NCBI RefSeq assembly: GCF_000801315.1 | Contig: NZ_CP010054.1 | Coordinates: forward strand, 2,108,001-2,172,000 | Direction: 5' to 3' | Length of the DNA: 64,000 nt | Source of the DNA: Hymenobacter sp. DG25B | GTDB taxonomy: Bacteria > Bacteroidota > Bacteroidia > Cytophagales > Hymenobacteraceae | Shown: positions 24,529 to 34,119 of the stretch, piece by piece | Position numbering within the stretch: position 1 is the stretch's first letter | How the letters are laid out: every line of letters begins with the position of its first letter | The notes under the pieces: generated by a model | Databases searched by the model: none | The model's input: the letters and a program-made list of their open reading frames with translations, nothing else | What the model was told of the DNA's origin: nothing | Translations under genes and position numbers: made by a program

Positions 24529-26925
24529 ATGGACAACGTAGTCAGAAGGTTATTAAAAGTTTCTTGCGCCTTCGCCCTTGCCACTGCGGTGGCCCAGCCC
24601 ACGCTGGCCCAAAGCACCCGCAAGCAGCTAAAGACTGCAAACAAGCTTTTCGACTTAGAAAACTATCGGGCTGCTATTCCTTTTTATGAACAGGTACTGG
24701 CTAAGGACCCCAACAATGCTTTGGCACTGTTCCGGGCCGGTATTTCCTATATGTCCTTTGATAAGGAGAAGGCCAGCGACTATATCTACAAAGCCCAGCG
24801 GCTTAAGCCCAAGGTTTCCAAAGACGTAGAGTATTGGCTGGGCCGGGTAGACCATCTCAACTACAACTTTGATGAGGCCGTGGCTCACTACCAGGCTTAC
24901 AATGCTACCCTGAAGAAAAAAGACACGCGTAAAGCCGAGCTGGCCCAATTGATTCAGCACAGCAAAAACGCGAAAGTGCTATTCAACAGCCCCAAGGATA
25001 TCTTTGTAAAGAACCTGGGCCCCACGATTAACACGCCCTTCTCTGAGCACAGCCCGGTAATTTCTTCGGATGATAAGCTCCTGTTATTCACCTCGCGGGG
25101 TGAGAACGTAACCGGTGCTAATACCTCCGCAGAAGGCGCTAAGAAAGGCGAGGGTAACCTGGCCTCCGACGGCGAGTACTATGAGGATATCTTTGAAGCG
25201 GAGCGCATTGACGACGAGAACTGGTCGAAGCCCCGTTCGTTGAGCGGCGTGCTCAACGGTAAAGGCCACGATGCCTCCATCCAGGTGTTCGACAATGACA
25301 CCAAGATGCTGATGTATCGCCAGGATAAAGCCGGTGATATTTTCTATTCTGAGAAAGCCGGCGGCGACTGGACCGAGCCTAAGAAACTGAATGGTAACAT
25401 CAACTCCAACCAGTTTGAGTCGGATGCTTACATTACGCCAGACGGCCTGACTATTTATTTCTCTACCGGGAAATATTCGGAGGACGGTACGCTGGATATC
25501 TACTACGCCACCCGCCAGCCCGGCGGCGACTGGGGTGAGGCGAAATCAGTGGGCAGCAACATCAACACCAAGTATGATGATGACAGCCCCTTCCTGAGCA
25601 AGGATGGCAAAACCATGTACTTCTCTTCGCGGGGTCGTAATACCATGGGTGGCTACGACATCTTCAAGTCGGAGTACGACTCCATTGGCCGTCGTTGGGG
25701 CCAGGCCGAGAACATGGGCTACCCCATCAACACCCCCGATGATGACAGCTACTACCGTTTGAGCCCGGATGGCAGCTACGCCTATCTGTCGTCGTACCGC
25801 ATTGGCGGCTATGGTGAAAAAGATATCTACACCATCAACTACATCAAGAATGCCATCATCCGCGGTAAGGTAATTTCCTCGCGTGATAGTGTGACGGTAA
25901 TTCCAGGCGTAGAGCTGGTGTTTAGCGGCACCCAGGCCGATAAAACGGCCCTGAGCTACCGCGACGTAACCAAGCCTGACTCCGGTAACTATGAGGTAAA
26001 CGTGCTGTCCGGCCGTACCTACCAGGTAGCGGTTTCCAAAGACGGTAAGAACATTACTACCGAAGAATTTGCGGTGCCTATTGCCACCAAGGACTCCACA
26101 GTTATTGAGAAGAACTTCTATGTGCCATACATGGACACCACCAGTGCCGGTATGTTTGCCTTTAAGAAGATTTACTTCGATACGGACAAGTATAACCTGC
26201 GTCCGGAGTCGGTTACGGAGCTGAACAACATCTCCCGTGTCCTGAAAGCCAACCCCGGCCTGAACATCTCCATTGAGGGTAACTGCGACTCGCGCAACAC
26301 CGATGAGTACAACATGGTACTGGGTCAGAACCGCGCCGATGCTGCTTACAACTACCTGAAGCGGAACGGTATTGGTGAAACCCGCATGGTAACCACCAGC
26401 TATGGTGAGCGTCGTCCGGCTGCTCCCAACGATTCGCCCGAGAATATGCAGCTCAACCGCCGCGTAGAGTTCCGTGTGATTCTGAAGGATGGCCAGTCGA
26501 TGGACAACCTGAAAGTAACGCAGCCCGCGGCTCCGGCAGCCGGTGCTAAGCGCACTACTACCACGGGTACCACCCGCACCACCGGCACTGGCTCAACCGG
26601 TACCAGCACCGGCAATCAGCTGGTGCCCGGCAAGAGCAAGGTGAAGATGGCCGATGGCACCAAGGTGAAAACCAAGGTGGATGAGGACAGCGACAAAGTG
26701 AAAGTGAAAACCGAAGGCCCGAACGGCGAAGAGTCGAAAACCGTCATCAAAGACGGTGAGATTGACTCCAAAGTGAAGGATGCCGACGGCAAGACCAAGC
26801 TGCAGGTGGAAGGCGCTACGCCCGCTAACCTGACGCCCACTACCACTCCCGCCACGGATTCTATGCAAACCGCGCCGGCTAACATGAATACAATGCCTAC
26901 TGATACTACTACGGTAAAGCCGTAA
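24529..26925 (+). CDS. OmpA-family protein with TPR and beta-propeller repeats (PorE-like)
   Basis: The 798-residue protein has a signal peptide (1-27), TPR helices (about 30-140), WD40/PD40 propeller repeats (about 165-440, e.g. DGLTIYFSTG, DGKTMYFSSRG), a carboxypeptidase-like regulatory beta domain (about 445-535) and an OmpA-like peptidoglycan-binding domain (about 545-655, FKKIYFDTDKYNLRPES). This order is that of PorE of the type IX secretion system, which ties the outer membrane complex to peptidoglycan, but Bacteroidota carry several such paralogues. A 140-residue tail of Thr/Gly then Lys/Asp repeats follows the OmpA domain. porT lies 0.8 kb downstream, supporting a T9SS link. Confidence 0.85.
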   Translation: MDNVVRRLLKVSCAFALATAVAQPTLAQSTRKQLKTANKLFDLENYRAAIPFYEQVLAKDPNNALALFRAGISYMSFDKEKASDYIYKAQRLKPKVSKDVEYWLGRVDHLNYNFDEAVAHYQAYNATLKKKDTRKAELAQLIQHSKNAKVLFNSPKDIFVKNLGPTINTPFSEHSPVISSDDKLLLFTSRGENVTGANTSAEGAKKGEGNLASDGEYYEDIFEAERIDDENWSKPRSLSGVLNGKGHDASIQVFDNDTKMLMYRQDKAGDIFYSEKAGGDWTEPKKLNGNINSNQFESDAYITPDGLTIYFSTGKYSEDGTLDIYYATRQPGGDWGEAKSVGSNINTKYDDDSPFLSKDGKTMYFSSRGRNTMGGYDIFKSEYDSIGRRWGQAENMGYPINTPDDDSYYRLSPDGSYAYLSSYRIGGYGEKDIYTINYIKNAIIRGKVISSRDSVTVIPGVELVFSGTQADKTALSYRDVTKPDSGNYEVNVLSGRTYQVAVSKDGKNITTEEFAVPIATKDSTVIEKNFYVPYMDTTSAGMFAFKKIYFDTDKYNLRPESVTELNNISRVLKANPGLNISIEGNCDSRNTDEYNMVLGQNRADAAYNYLKRNGIGETRMVTTSYGERRPAAPNDSPENMQLNRRVEFRVILKDGQSMDNLKVTQPAAPAAGAKRTTTTGTTRTTGTGSTGTSTGNQLVPGKSKVKMADGTKVKTKVDEDSDKVKVKTEGPNGEESKTVIKDGEIDSKVKDADGKTKLQVEGATPANLTPTTTPATDSMQTAPANMNTMPTDTTTVKP

Positions 26926-26945
26926 GTAGCTCAGATACTTGCCTT

Positions 26946-26980
26946 AAAAAGGGTCGGGCACATCGCCCGGCCCTTTTTTT
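26946..26980 (+). terminator. hairpin terminator after the PorE-like gene
   Basis: Stem GGGtCGGGC/GCCCGgCCC with a 5-base loop and a run of eight T, about 20 bp after the stop. Confidence 0.85.
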
Positions 26981-27004
26981 TCAACATAATTGCGGGCGTG
27001 GCGT

Positions 27005-27012
27005 TATGTTTG
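27005..27012 (+). promoter_or_regulatory. probable promoter -7 box of the ubiE-porT-SDR operon
   Basis: TATGTTTG matches TAnnTTTG 39 bp before the ATG at 27052, directly after the preceding terminator. Confidence 0.45.
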
Positions 27013-27051
27013 GGCAATTCGGCCCCCTTTTATTCGTTCAGCTCCCGAAGT

Positions 27052-27780
27052 ATGTCCGTAGTTCCTTATAAAGATGATGCCGCCGGCAAGAAGTCGCAGG
27101 TAGCAAACATGTTCAACAGCATTGCTGGCAAATATGACTTCCTTAACCACTTCCTGAGTGCCGGCACGGATATTTACTGGCGGCGCAAAGCCGTGGATGA
27201 GCTGAAGCAGCTGCGGCCGGCGCGCATTCTGGATATTGCCACCGGCACAGCCGATTTTGCCATTGAAACGCTCCGGGCCGCCACCAAAGATGCTCAGATT
27301 ACCGGCGTCGATATTTCGGAAGGCATGCTGGAAGTGGGCCGCCGGAAGCTGGCGGCCAAAGGCCTGGCCAACCGCATTCAGCTGGAGCTGGGCGACTCGG
27401 AGAACCTGCCATTTCCGGATAATTCCTTTGATGCGGTAACGGCTTCGTTTGGCGTGCGCAACTTTGAGAACCTGCCGAAAGGACTGGCCGAAATGTACCG
27501 CGTATTGCGCCCCGGCGGCAAAATGGTCATTCTGGAGTTTTCCAAGCCCACGGCCTTTCCCATGAAGCAGGCCTATAATTTTTACTTCCGGCACATTCTG
27601 CCCGTGTTCGGAAAGCTGATTTCCAAAGACCGCGCTGCCTATACCTACCTGCCCGAGTCGGTGCAGGCCTTTCCGGATGGGCGCGATTTCCTGAATATCC
27701 TCACGCAAGTAGGATTTACTCATACTGCATGGCAACCCCTCACGTTCGGCATCAGCTCTATCTATACCGCCACCAAATAG
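27052..27780 (+). CDS. ubiE: demethylmenaquinone methyltransferase (UbiE/MenG)
   Basis: The 242-residue SAM-dependent methyltransferase carries the UbiE signatures [17 protein letters not shown] and [31 protein letters not shown], with motif [13 protein letters not shown]. In Bacteroidota, which use menaquinone, it performs the last C-methylation step of menaquinone synthesis. Its end overlaps the start of porT by 52 bp; ubiE-porT adjacency is a recurrent arrangement in this phylum. Confidence 0.95.
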   Translation: MSVVPYKDDAAGKKSQVANMFNSIAGKYDFLNHFLSAGTDIYWRRKAVDELKQLRPARILDIATGTADFAIETLRAATKDAQITGVDISEGMLEVGRRKLAAKGLANRIQLELGDSENLPFPDNSFDAVTASFGVRNFENLPKGLAEMYRVLRPGGKMVILEFSKPTAFPMKQAYNFYFRHILPVFGKLISKDRAAYTYLPESVQAFPDGRDFLNILTQVGFTHTAWQPLTFGISSIYTATK

Positions 27781-28526
27781 CCTGCTGGGCCTTGGCGGCT
27801 TCCAGCCTGCTGGTCGGGGCCAGCCCGGCCCAGGCCCAAAGCCCTACCCGCGCCAAGCGCGGCAAGGGTGGCCAGGTAAAGTCCATCACAGTAAATAACC
27901 TGCCCGCCTATGATCAGAAATGGTTTCATGGCGGCTTCCAGCTGAATGCCAGCGCCACGCGCTACCGCATTGAGCAGTCTTCGCGAATAAGCTCCCGGGA
28001 AGTTTCCTCCAACGCGCTGGTGGCCCCCAGCTTTGGCATCAACTTCATTGGGGATGCTCGATTAGCTGATTTCTTTACCCTGCGCTTTACGCCGGGCGTT
28101 TCGTTTGCTACGCGGCGCATAGAGTACAAGGCCCTCAACTATTCGCCTAAAAACGAGGATGACCCGGAGGAAATCAAAAACCAGGAAATAGGGGGCACCA
28201 TTCTGGAGTTTCCACTGCTGCTAAAGTTTCACTCAGAGCGGCGGCGCAATACGCGCATGTACGTAGTGGCCGGGGCTAAAGGCAGCTATAACGTAACCAA
28301 CCGCCGCCAGGACCCCGAAACCAGCTACCTGCGCACCGATAATCTGGACTACTCCCTGGAGTATGGAGTGGGGCTGGATATGTTTTATCCGTTCTTTAAG
28401 TTTGCGCCCGAACTGCGTTTCTCCCACGGCCTGCCCAATGTGCTGCAGCCCGGCGAAGACGTCTATAGCCGCAACCTGCAGCGTTTACGCTCCAACGCCG
28501 TAACGCTGTATCTGAACTTTGAATAA
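27729..28526 (+). CDS. porT: PorT-family outer membrane protein of type IX secretion
   Basis: The 265-residue protein has an N-terminal signal ending near SPAQAQ (about residue 37) and a beta-barrel-rich body with the PorT-type blocks [40 protein letters not shown] and a C-terminal strand ending in LYLNFE. PorT/SprT is required for T9SS-dependent secretion. The ATG at 27729 lies inside ubiE, giving an unusually long 52-bp overlap and a slightly long signal region; a downstream start cannot be excluded. The location next to ubiE strongly supports the assignment. Confidence 0.85.
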   Translation: MATPHVRHQLYLYRHQIACWALAASSLLVGASPAQAQSPTRAKRGKGGQVKSITVNNLPAYDQKWFHGGFQLNASATRYRIEQSSRISSREVSSNALVAPSFGINFIGDARLADFFTLRFTPGVSFATRRIEYKALNYSPKNEDDPEEIKNQEIGGTILEFPLLLKFHSERRRNTRMYVVAGAKGSYNVTNRRQDPETSYLRTDNLDYSLEYGVGLDMFYPFFKFAPELRFSHGLPNVLQPGEDVYSRNLQRLRSNAVTLYLNFE

Positions 28527-28533
28527 CTTCTTT

Positions 28534-29292
28534 ATGGCAGGTATTGCACTGATTACTGGCGCCTCATCCGGCATTGGGCGGGCTACGGCCGTGGCGCTGG
28601 CCCGCGCGGGCTACTCGCTGGTTATTACCGGGCGGCGCCGGGAGCGGCTGGAAGAGCTGGCTACCGAGCTGGCACCCACCCCCGTTCATATTCTCACTTT
28701 TGATGTGCGGAAGCAGGAGGCGGTAGAAGCGGCATTTGCAAGTCTGCCGGCCGAGTTTCAGGCCATTGATGTGCTGGTAAACAATGCCGGCAATGCCCAC
28801 GGTCTGGCACCCATTGAAAAAGGCGACCCCAGAGACTGGGACCGAATGATGGACGGCAATGTGAAAGGCTTGCTCTATGTGACGCACGCCGTGCTGCCGG
28901 GCATGACGGAGCGCAAGCGCGGCCACATTATCAACATTGGCTCTATTGCCGGCCACGAGGTGTATGCCAACGGCAATGTGTACTGCGCCTCTAAAGCTGC
29001 TGTAGCTGCCCTGAGCAAAGCCATGCGGCTGGATTTATTGCCCTACAATATCCGGGTGGCCGAGGTAAACCCTGGCCTGGTAGCTACCGAGTTTTCGGAA
29101 GTGCGCTTTAAAGGCGACACGGACCGTGCCGCTACCGTGTACCAAGGCTACGAGCCCCTGCGCGCCGATGATATAGCCGACCTGATTCAATTTATGGTAA
29201 CCAGGCCCGCCCACGTAAATATTGCCGAGGTACTCATTCTGCCGTCTGCGCAGGCATCGGCCACGCTGGTTAAAAAAGAGCTGCTGAGCTAG
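28534..29292 (+). CDS. short-chain dehydrogenase/reductase, classical
   Basis: The 252-residue protein has the SDR cofactor motif TGASSGIG (near residue 9), the NNAG block, the catalytic Ser in NIGSIAG and YxxxK in VYCASKAAV. ITGRRRERL after strand 2 favours NADP(H). The substrate is unknown; the wording is close to YdfG-type serine/3-hydroxy acid dehydrogenases. It follows porT by 7 bp and is probably cotranscribed. Confidence 0.92.
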   Translation: MAGIALITGASSGIGRATAVALARAGYSLVITGRRRERLEELATELAPTPVHILTFDVRKQEAVEAAFASLPAEFQAIDVLVNNAGNAHGLAPIEKGDPRDWDRMMDGNVKGLLYVTHAVLPGMTERKRGHIINIGSIAGHEVYANGNVYCASKAAVAALSKAMRLDLLPYNIRVAEVNPGLVATEFSEVRFKGDTDRAATVYQGYEPLRADDIADLIQFMVTRPAHVNIAEVLILPSAQASATLVKKELLS

Positions 29293-29310
29293 AGTTAGAA
29301 AGACAGCGCT

Positions 29311-29353
29311 AAACAAACAGGCCCCGCTGCTTAGCAACGGGGCCTGTTTGTTT
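29311..29353. terminator. bidirectional hairpin terminator
   Basis: A 16-bp perfect stem flanked by A/T runs between convergent genes. Its core and loop are almost identical to the terminator at 55795-55839. Confidence 0.9.
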
Positions 29354-29368
29354 CATGATTCAAGCGAA

Positions 29369-30031
29369 TTAACCGCTTGCATGCAGCTGGCGCAGTACGG
29401 CGGCATTTAGCTCATGCTTGCCATCAAAGGAAATAACCTGCGGCGTGGTGCCCAGCTTCTGCAAAAAAGCCTGCTGCGCTTCCAGATCAGCCGCCGAAAT
29501 AAACTCATCCCGGGTGCCGCACACCAGGAAAATAGGGACGCGCTGGGCTAGATGGGCGGCCACCGTAAAATCTACATCCGGTGGGAAAGCGCCGGCCCAC
29601 AGTACCAGCCGTTGCGAACGAAAGGTGGCCTGCGCCAACCAGCGGCTAACGGTAGCAGCGCCCTGCGAAAACCCCAGCACCGTAATCCGGACATCAGCTG
29701 CGCATTCCACCAAAATCGTTTCGGCCAGCTGGTTCAGGTAGCTGATGTAGTCAGCTATTTCCGCGGTGCGGTCTTCCCGGGTCATCCAGGAGGCCCCAAT
29801 GCGGCCACTGGTGCCCTGCAGATAAAAGCGCGAAAGGCCTTCCGGTGCTACTACTACCAAGGTAGGGTCGGCGTCAGTAAGCGGGGTGAAGTGACGGATG
29901 AAGTACGCGCCCAGTTGCCCATAGCCGTGGCACACCACCCACAGGTGGCGGGTATTCTCTGATAGCGCACCGGCCTGATAATAGCGGGCTGAGCGGGTAA
30001 CGGTAAGCCGGCGTTCCTGGGCGGTGGGCAT
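29369..30031 (-). CDS. alpha/beta hydrolase, carboxylesterase/phospholipase type
   Basis: The 220-residue cytoplasmic protein has the nucleophile elbow GFSQGAA, the acid region CGTRDEFI and the catalytic His in FDGKHELN, as in the YpfH/carboxylesterase family. It probably hydrolyses small esters. No signal peptide is visible. It lies 8 bp after the cytidine deaminase gene and is probably cotranscribed with it. Confidence 0.88.
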   Translation of the reverse strand: MPTAQERRLTVTRSARYYQAGALSENTRHLWVVCHGYGQLGAYFIRHFTPLTDADPTLVVVAPEGLSRFYLQGTSGRIGASWMTREDRTAEIADYISYLNQLAETILVECAADVRITVLGFSQGAATVSRWLAQATFRSQRLVLWAGAFPPDVDFTVAAHLAQRVPIFLVCGTRDEFISAADLEAQQAFLQKLGTTPQVISFDGKHELNAAVLRQLHASG

Positions 30032-30039
30032 GGCGGCGG

Positions 30040-30534
30040 TTACGCGCGGGGCGGCAGGTCGCTGGCCGAAAACTGGAAGGGGAGCAGGTCGCTCATGCTC
30101 TGGAAGCGGTAGATGCTGCCATCGGGGCCAGGCAGGAGCAAGGGAATGGAATTGCCCTGGCGGTGCTCGTATTCAGCCATTACCTGGCGGCAAGCCCCAC
30201 AGGACGTGACGGCCACAAAATCACCGGTGGCGGGGCGGGCGGCTACGGCCATGGCCTTAATGCGGCGCTGGGGCTGGCTGGCGGCCAGGCCAAACAAAGC
30301 GGTGCGCTCAGCGCACAGCCCGGACGGGAAAGCCGCATTTTCCTGATTAGTACCCTGAAAAAGGGTGCCATCATCCAGCAATAGCGCAGCGCCCACATGA
30401 AAGTGCGAGTACGGCGCGTAGGCATCGTTGGTAGCGGTGCGGGCAGCGTGCCAAGTGGCAGCTTCCGCAGATGAAAGTTCGGCTTCAGAGGCAAGTACCT
30501 CTACTGAGATGGTCAGATGAAGCGGGTGGGCCAT
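30040..30534 (-). CDS. cdd: cytidine deaminase
   Basis: The 164-residue protein has both zinc-site motifs: CAERTALF with the catalytic Glu and CGACRQV with the other two Cys ligands, plus the substrate loop FHVGAALLLDDGTLFQGTNQENAAFP. It deaminates cytidine and deoxycytidine for pyrimidine salvage. The size suits the tetrameric single-domain class. It is the first gene of a two-gene unit with the esterase. Confidence 0.94.
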   Translation of the reverse strand: MAHPLHLTISVEVLASEAELSSAEAATWHAARTATNDAYAPYSHFHVGAALLLDDGTLFQGTNQENAAFPSGLCAERTALFGLAASQPQRRIKAMAVAARPATGDFVAVTSCGACRQVMAEYEHRQGNSIPLLLPGPDGSIYRFQSMSDLLPFQFSASDLPPRA

Positions 30535-30778
30535 GGGCAGGCGAAAAAAAAGCGTACCAAAGCCAGATAGTGGCCCCGGTTGAGTAAGGGGCGGTGAATG
30601 TACTACAATTCTTGCTGACTTAAGCGCTTCAGCTAAATTAATGACTTGCCTAAACAGAGTTAAAGCATGCCTGAAAGCATCAATTAAGACAGTTGTATGG
30701 AAGGGCCAGCATGAAAAGCCCGCCGGATTGAGCAGATTTTAGTAGCATTGGCCATTATTTCCCACCCTGTTGTTTGGT

Positions 30779-32125
30779 ATGACGCGCATTCTGCTTCTGG
30801 GGGCTGGCCGCTCCGCTTCTTCGCTCATTCAATACCTGTTACGCTATGCCCCGGTCGAAAACTGGCAGGTAAGCATAGCGGACGTCAACCCGGCGCATCT
30901 GGACCCGGTGCTGGCGGCGCACAGCGCCTATGCGCAGGCCATATCTTTTGACGTGGCCGAGGTGGAGCAGCTGGATGTATTGGTGCCCACTGCGGATATT
31001 GTTATTTCCATGCTACCGGCGCTGTTTCACCCCTTAGTAGCGCAGGCTTGCGTGCGGTATCATCGGCATTTGGTAACGGCCAGCTATGTAAGCCCCGAAA
31101 TCCGGATGATGGCGGAAGACGCCCAGGCAGCCGGCGTGGCTTTGGTGATGGAATGTGGCCTGGACCCCGGCTTGGATCATATGTCGGCTATGCGGGCGCT
31201 AACCGAAATACGGGAGCAGGGCGGGGAGCTCACCTCCTTTAAATCTTATTGCGGCGGCCTGATGGCCCCGGACTCTGAGGGCGCTAACCCGTGGAAATAC
31301 AAGTTCACCTGGAATCCGCGCAACGTGGTATTGGCCGGGCAGAGCACCGCTAAATACCTGGAAAACGGCCACCCGCGCTTTATTCCCTACCAGCAGCTCT
31401 TTGCCCGCACCGAAGTGCTAAGCGTGCCGGGCTTCGGCGAGTTTGAAGGCTATGCCAACCGCGACTCGCTCAGCTACCGCCAGCCCTACGGTCTGGACAA
31501 TATTCCCACCATTCTGCGCGGCACCCTGCGCCGGCCGGGCTACTGCTCCGCCTGGAATGCGCTGGTGCGCCTGGGCCTCACCGATGACGCCGTGCACCTG
31601 GGTAACGCAGCGGCCATGACCTGGCAGGAGCTGATAGAAGCCTACCTGCCAGCCGCCACCGCTGGCAGCCTGCCGGAGCGGGTAGCTGCCTACCTGAATC
31701 TGGCGCCGCAGGGGCAGGAAATGACCCTGCTTACGTGGCTGGGCCTGTTTACCAACCGCCCACTGGACCTGCCGGATGCCACGCCCGCGCAACTGCTGGA
31801 GCGCCTGCTTACTGAGAAATGGCAGCTGGCCCCCGGCGACCATGATATGATTGTGATGCAGCATCTGTTCGATTTCACCCTGCAGGGCCGCCGGCACCGC
31901 CGTACCTCGTCTCTGGTAGTGCTGGGCGATGATGCTACCCACACGGCCATGGCCAAAACCGTGGGCCTGCCGCTGGGCATGGTGGTGCGCCGCCTGGCGA
32001 AAGGATTGCTGCCCCAGCGTGGTATCGTTATTCCTACCCTCCCTGATATCTATGAGCCCGTGCTGGATGAGCTGGCGGCCGATTACGGCATCCGGTTTGA
32101 GGAGCACGAATTCGCGCTCAGCTAA
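30779..32125 (+). CDS. saccharopine dehydrogenase family protein
   Basis: The 448-residue protein has an N-terminal Rossmann domain (ILLLGAGRSASSLIQYL, then ADVNPAHLD) and the saccharopine reductase-type catalytic domain: SYVSPE, MECGLDPGLDHM, YCGGLMAP, NPWKYKFTWNPRNVVLAGQ. Relatives include fungal LYS9, plant LKR/SDH and bacterial enzymes acting on saccharopine or carboxynorspermidine. The NPWKYKFTWNP block is typical of true saccharopine dehydrogenases, but no lysine pathway gene is next to it. The ATG at 30779 starts at the first Rossmann strand. Confidence 0.9.
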   Translation: MTRILLLGAGRSASSLIQYLLRYAPVENWQVSIADVNPAHLDPVLAAHSAYAQAISFDVAEVEQLDVLVPTADIVISMLPALFHPLVAQACVRYHRHLVTASYVSPEIRMMAEDAQAAGVALVMECGLDPGLDHMSAMRALTEIREQGGELTSFKSYCGGLMAPDSEGANPWKYKFTWNPRNVVLAGQSTAKYLENGHPRFIPYQQLFARTEVLSVPGFGEFEGYANRDSLSYRQPYGLDNIPTILRGTLRRPGYCSAWNALVRLGLTDDAVHLGNAAAMTWQELIEAYLPAATAGSLPERVAAYLNLAPQGQEMTLLTWLGLFTNRPLDLPDATPAQLLERLLTEKWQLAPGDHDMIVMQHLFDFTLQGRRHRRTSSLVVLGDDATHTAMAKTVGLPLGMVVRRLAKGLLPQRGIVIPTLPDIYEPVLDELAADYGIRFEEHEFALS

Positions 32126-32137
32126 CCGGGCCGCTGC

Positions 32138-32896
32138 TTAAAAAGCCAGATAAAATTCCTGAAGCAGTTCCCGAAACTCCGCTGAGTAAACCGCCTCATT
32201 CCCCTGATGAATAGCCAGAGCCTGCGTAGTTACGGGGCCAGCGCTTCGGCTGAAGGTGGTGATGTGGCGCAGCGTTTTGCTGCCGGGGCGGTGGTGCAGG
32301 GTGAGGCGGTGTTGGGGGTATAAACCGGCCGCGGCCGCCTCCCGCTCCAGATGCAGCATTTCCGGGGGCGGCAGCAGGACGGTGAGCTGTCCGGTGGGCG
32401 TTAGTAGCCCGGCCGCGCTGGCGCACAGCGTGGAGAAAGGCAGGGTCTCAGCAGTAGTATGGCGGGCAGTAGTTCGCGCTGCATCCGGGGACTGGAGCGA
32501 ATGACGGAAGAAGGGCGGGTTGCAGATGATATGGTCAAACCGGTCCGGGCGGGTGGCTACGTATTGCTGCAGGCTAAGCGCGTGTACGCGGAGCCGGCCG
32601 GCCCAGGGCGAAGCTGCCGCGTTTGCGGCTGCCTGAGCGGCCGCCAGGGCGTCCAGCTCAACGGCTTCAATATAAGACCCGGGGGCCCGTTGGGCTGCCA
32701 TGAGGGCCAGCAGGCCCGTGCCCGTACCAATATCCAGAATACGCTTTGCCGTGGCCAGTGGGGCGGAGGCGCCTAATACACAGGCATCGGTACACACTTT
32801 CATGGCGCAGGCGCCCTGCTCCACGCGGAAGTGCTTGAACTGAAACCAGGAATTAGCCACGGCATGGAATAGTTTTGAAAACGGAAGCGTCTGCAT
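32138..32896 (-). CDS. trmN6: tRNA1(Val) (adenine(37)-N6)-methyltransferase
   Basis: The 252-residue SAM-dependent enzyme has FQFKHFRVEQGACAMKVCTDACVLGA at the N-terminus, motif I ILDIGTGTGLLALM and the N6-adenine catalytic motif NPPFF. This combination is that of YfiC/TrmN6. The ATG at 32896 includes the family's N-terminal FQFKHFRVEQ segment. It lies 23 bp after the RNase HI gene's start-side neighbour on the same strand and convergent with the saccharopine dehydrogenase gene. Confidence 0.92.
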   Translation of the reverse strand: MQTLPFSKLFHAVANSWFQFKHFRVEQGACAMKVCTDACVLGASAPLATAKRILDIGTGTGLLALMAAQRAPGSYIEAVELDALAAAQAAANAAASPWAGRLRVHALSLQQYVATRPDRFDHIICNPPFFRHSLQSPDAARTTARHTTAETLPFSTLCASAAGLLTPTGQLTVLLPPPEMLHLEREAAAAGLYPQHRLTLHHRPGSKTLRHITTFSRSAGPVTTQALAIHQGNEAVYSAEFRELLQEFYLAF

Positions 32897-32919
32897 GAGA
32901 AACAGACGCTGGCGTTGCT

Positions 32920-33390
32920 TTAGGAGGCCCGGCGGGCTTCAATCAACTCGTAGCCTTCATCAATGAGCAGCGGGCCCTGGGTGGCACTGCGCACGGCCAG
33001 CTGGTCGCACCGCTCGTTTTCGGCGTGGCCATTGTGGCCACGCACCCAGCGGAATTTCACGTTGCGCTGCTTGTAGACTTTCAAAAAGCGCCGCCACAGG
33101 TCTTCGTTGGCCTTTTTACCGAAATCAGGTTTTTGCACCCAACCGAATACCCACTTTTTCTCTACTGAATCCACCACGTACTTCGAGTCGGTGACCACCA
33201 GCACCGGAATATCGGGGCGCGTAATGGCCTCCAGGCCCACAATAATGGCCAGCAATTCCATGCGGTTGTTGGTGGTGAGGCGGAAGCCCTGGCTCAACTC
33301 TTTTTCATGGTGACCATAGCGCAAAATGGCGCCGTAGCCGCCGGGGCCCGGGTTACCACGGGAAGAGCCATCGGTAAATAAATGAATCAA
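32920..33390 (-). CDS. rnhA: ribonuclease HI
   Basis: The 156-residue protein has all four catalytic carboxylates: FTDGSSRGNPG, NNRMELLAI, VTDSKYVVDSV and NERCDQLA. It degrades RNA in RNA/DNA hybrids. No ATG is available; TTG at 33390 gives the usual family start (MIHLFTDGS), while a GTG further upstream would add 13 unconserved residues. It lies just upstream of trmN6 and downstream of the MarC gene on the same strand. Confidence 0.94.
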   Translation of the reverse strand: MIHLFTDGSSRGNPGPGGYGAILRYGHHEKELSQGFRLTTNNRMELLAIIVGLEAITRPDIPVLVVTDSKYVVDSVEKKWVFGWVQKPDFGKKANEDLWRRFLKVYKQRNVKFRWVRGHNGHAENERCDQLAVRSATQGPLLIDEGYELIEARRAS

Positions 33391-33452
33391 AAGGAAAATG
33401 AAATTACAAGCCCGCTCCAGGCTGCGCACAGCCCGGCGCGGGCCAGGAGAGG

Positions 33453-34016
33453 TTAGAAATTCTGTTTGAACAGCTTGATGGCAATGGCCAGCAGAATTAC
33501 GCCAAACACGCGGCGCAGAATGTCCTCGCCGGCTTTGCCCAGCTTGCGCTCAATCCAGTGGCTGCTCTTGAGCACCAGGTACACAAACACCAGGTTGGCC
33601 ACAATACCTACCAGCACGTTGGGCAGGGAATACACCGCGCGCAGGGAAAGCAGCGTGGTCATGGTGCCGGCTCCCACAATAAGCGGAAACGCCAGGGGCA
33701 CAATGGAGCCCGTGCCGCTGGCCATGGGGTTGTGTTTAAATATTTCTACGCCCAGAATCATTTCCATGCCAATGAGGAAAATGATAACCGAGCCAGCCAG
33801 TGCAAAGGATTGTAAATCAACACTAAACAAGGCCAGAATACTTTGCCCCAGAAACAGAAACACGACCATCAGGATACCCGCCACCAGAGTAGCCAGCTCC
33901 GATTTGATACGACCTTCGCGCTGCCGTATCTGAATGATAATGGGGATGGAGCCCAGAATATCAATGATGGCAAAAAGCGTGAGCGTGACGGAAGTAATTT
34001 CCTTGAGTGAGAACAT
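33453..34016 (-). CDS. MarC family inner membrane protein
   Basis: The 187-residue protein has six hydrophobic segments and the MarC/UPF0056 wording FAIIDILGSIPIII, PLAFPLIVGAGTMTTLLSL and RVFGVILLAIAIKLF. The function of the family is unresolved; the earlier link to multidrug resistance was withdrawn. The ATG at 34016 starts at the first transmembrane segment. It may be cotranscribed with rnhA and trmN6. Confidence 0.92.
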   Translation of the reverse strand: MFSLKEITSVTLTLFAIIDILGSIPIIIQIRQREGRIKSELATLVAGILMVVFLFLGQSILALFSVDLQSFALAGSVIIFLIGMEMILGVEIFKHNPMASGTGSIVPLAFPLIVGAGTMTTLLSLRAVYSLPNVLVGIVANLVFVYLVLKSSHWIERKLGKAGEDILRRVFGVILLAIAIKLFKQNF

Positions 34017-34119
34017 ACGGTGAGCTAGTGAGCTGATGAAATGGTGAGCTACGGGCAAGCACAACTGGGTTAGCAGGTTGGTGCTCCAGCGTCAGTACTC
34101 CGTTTCACCACCTCACGAT

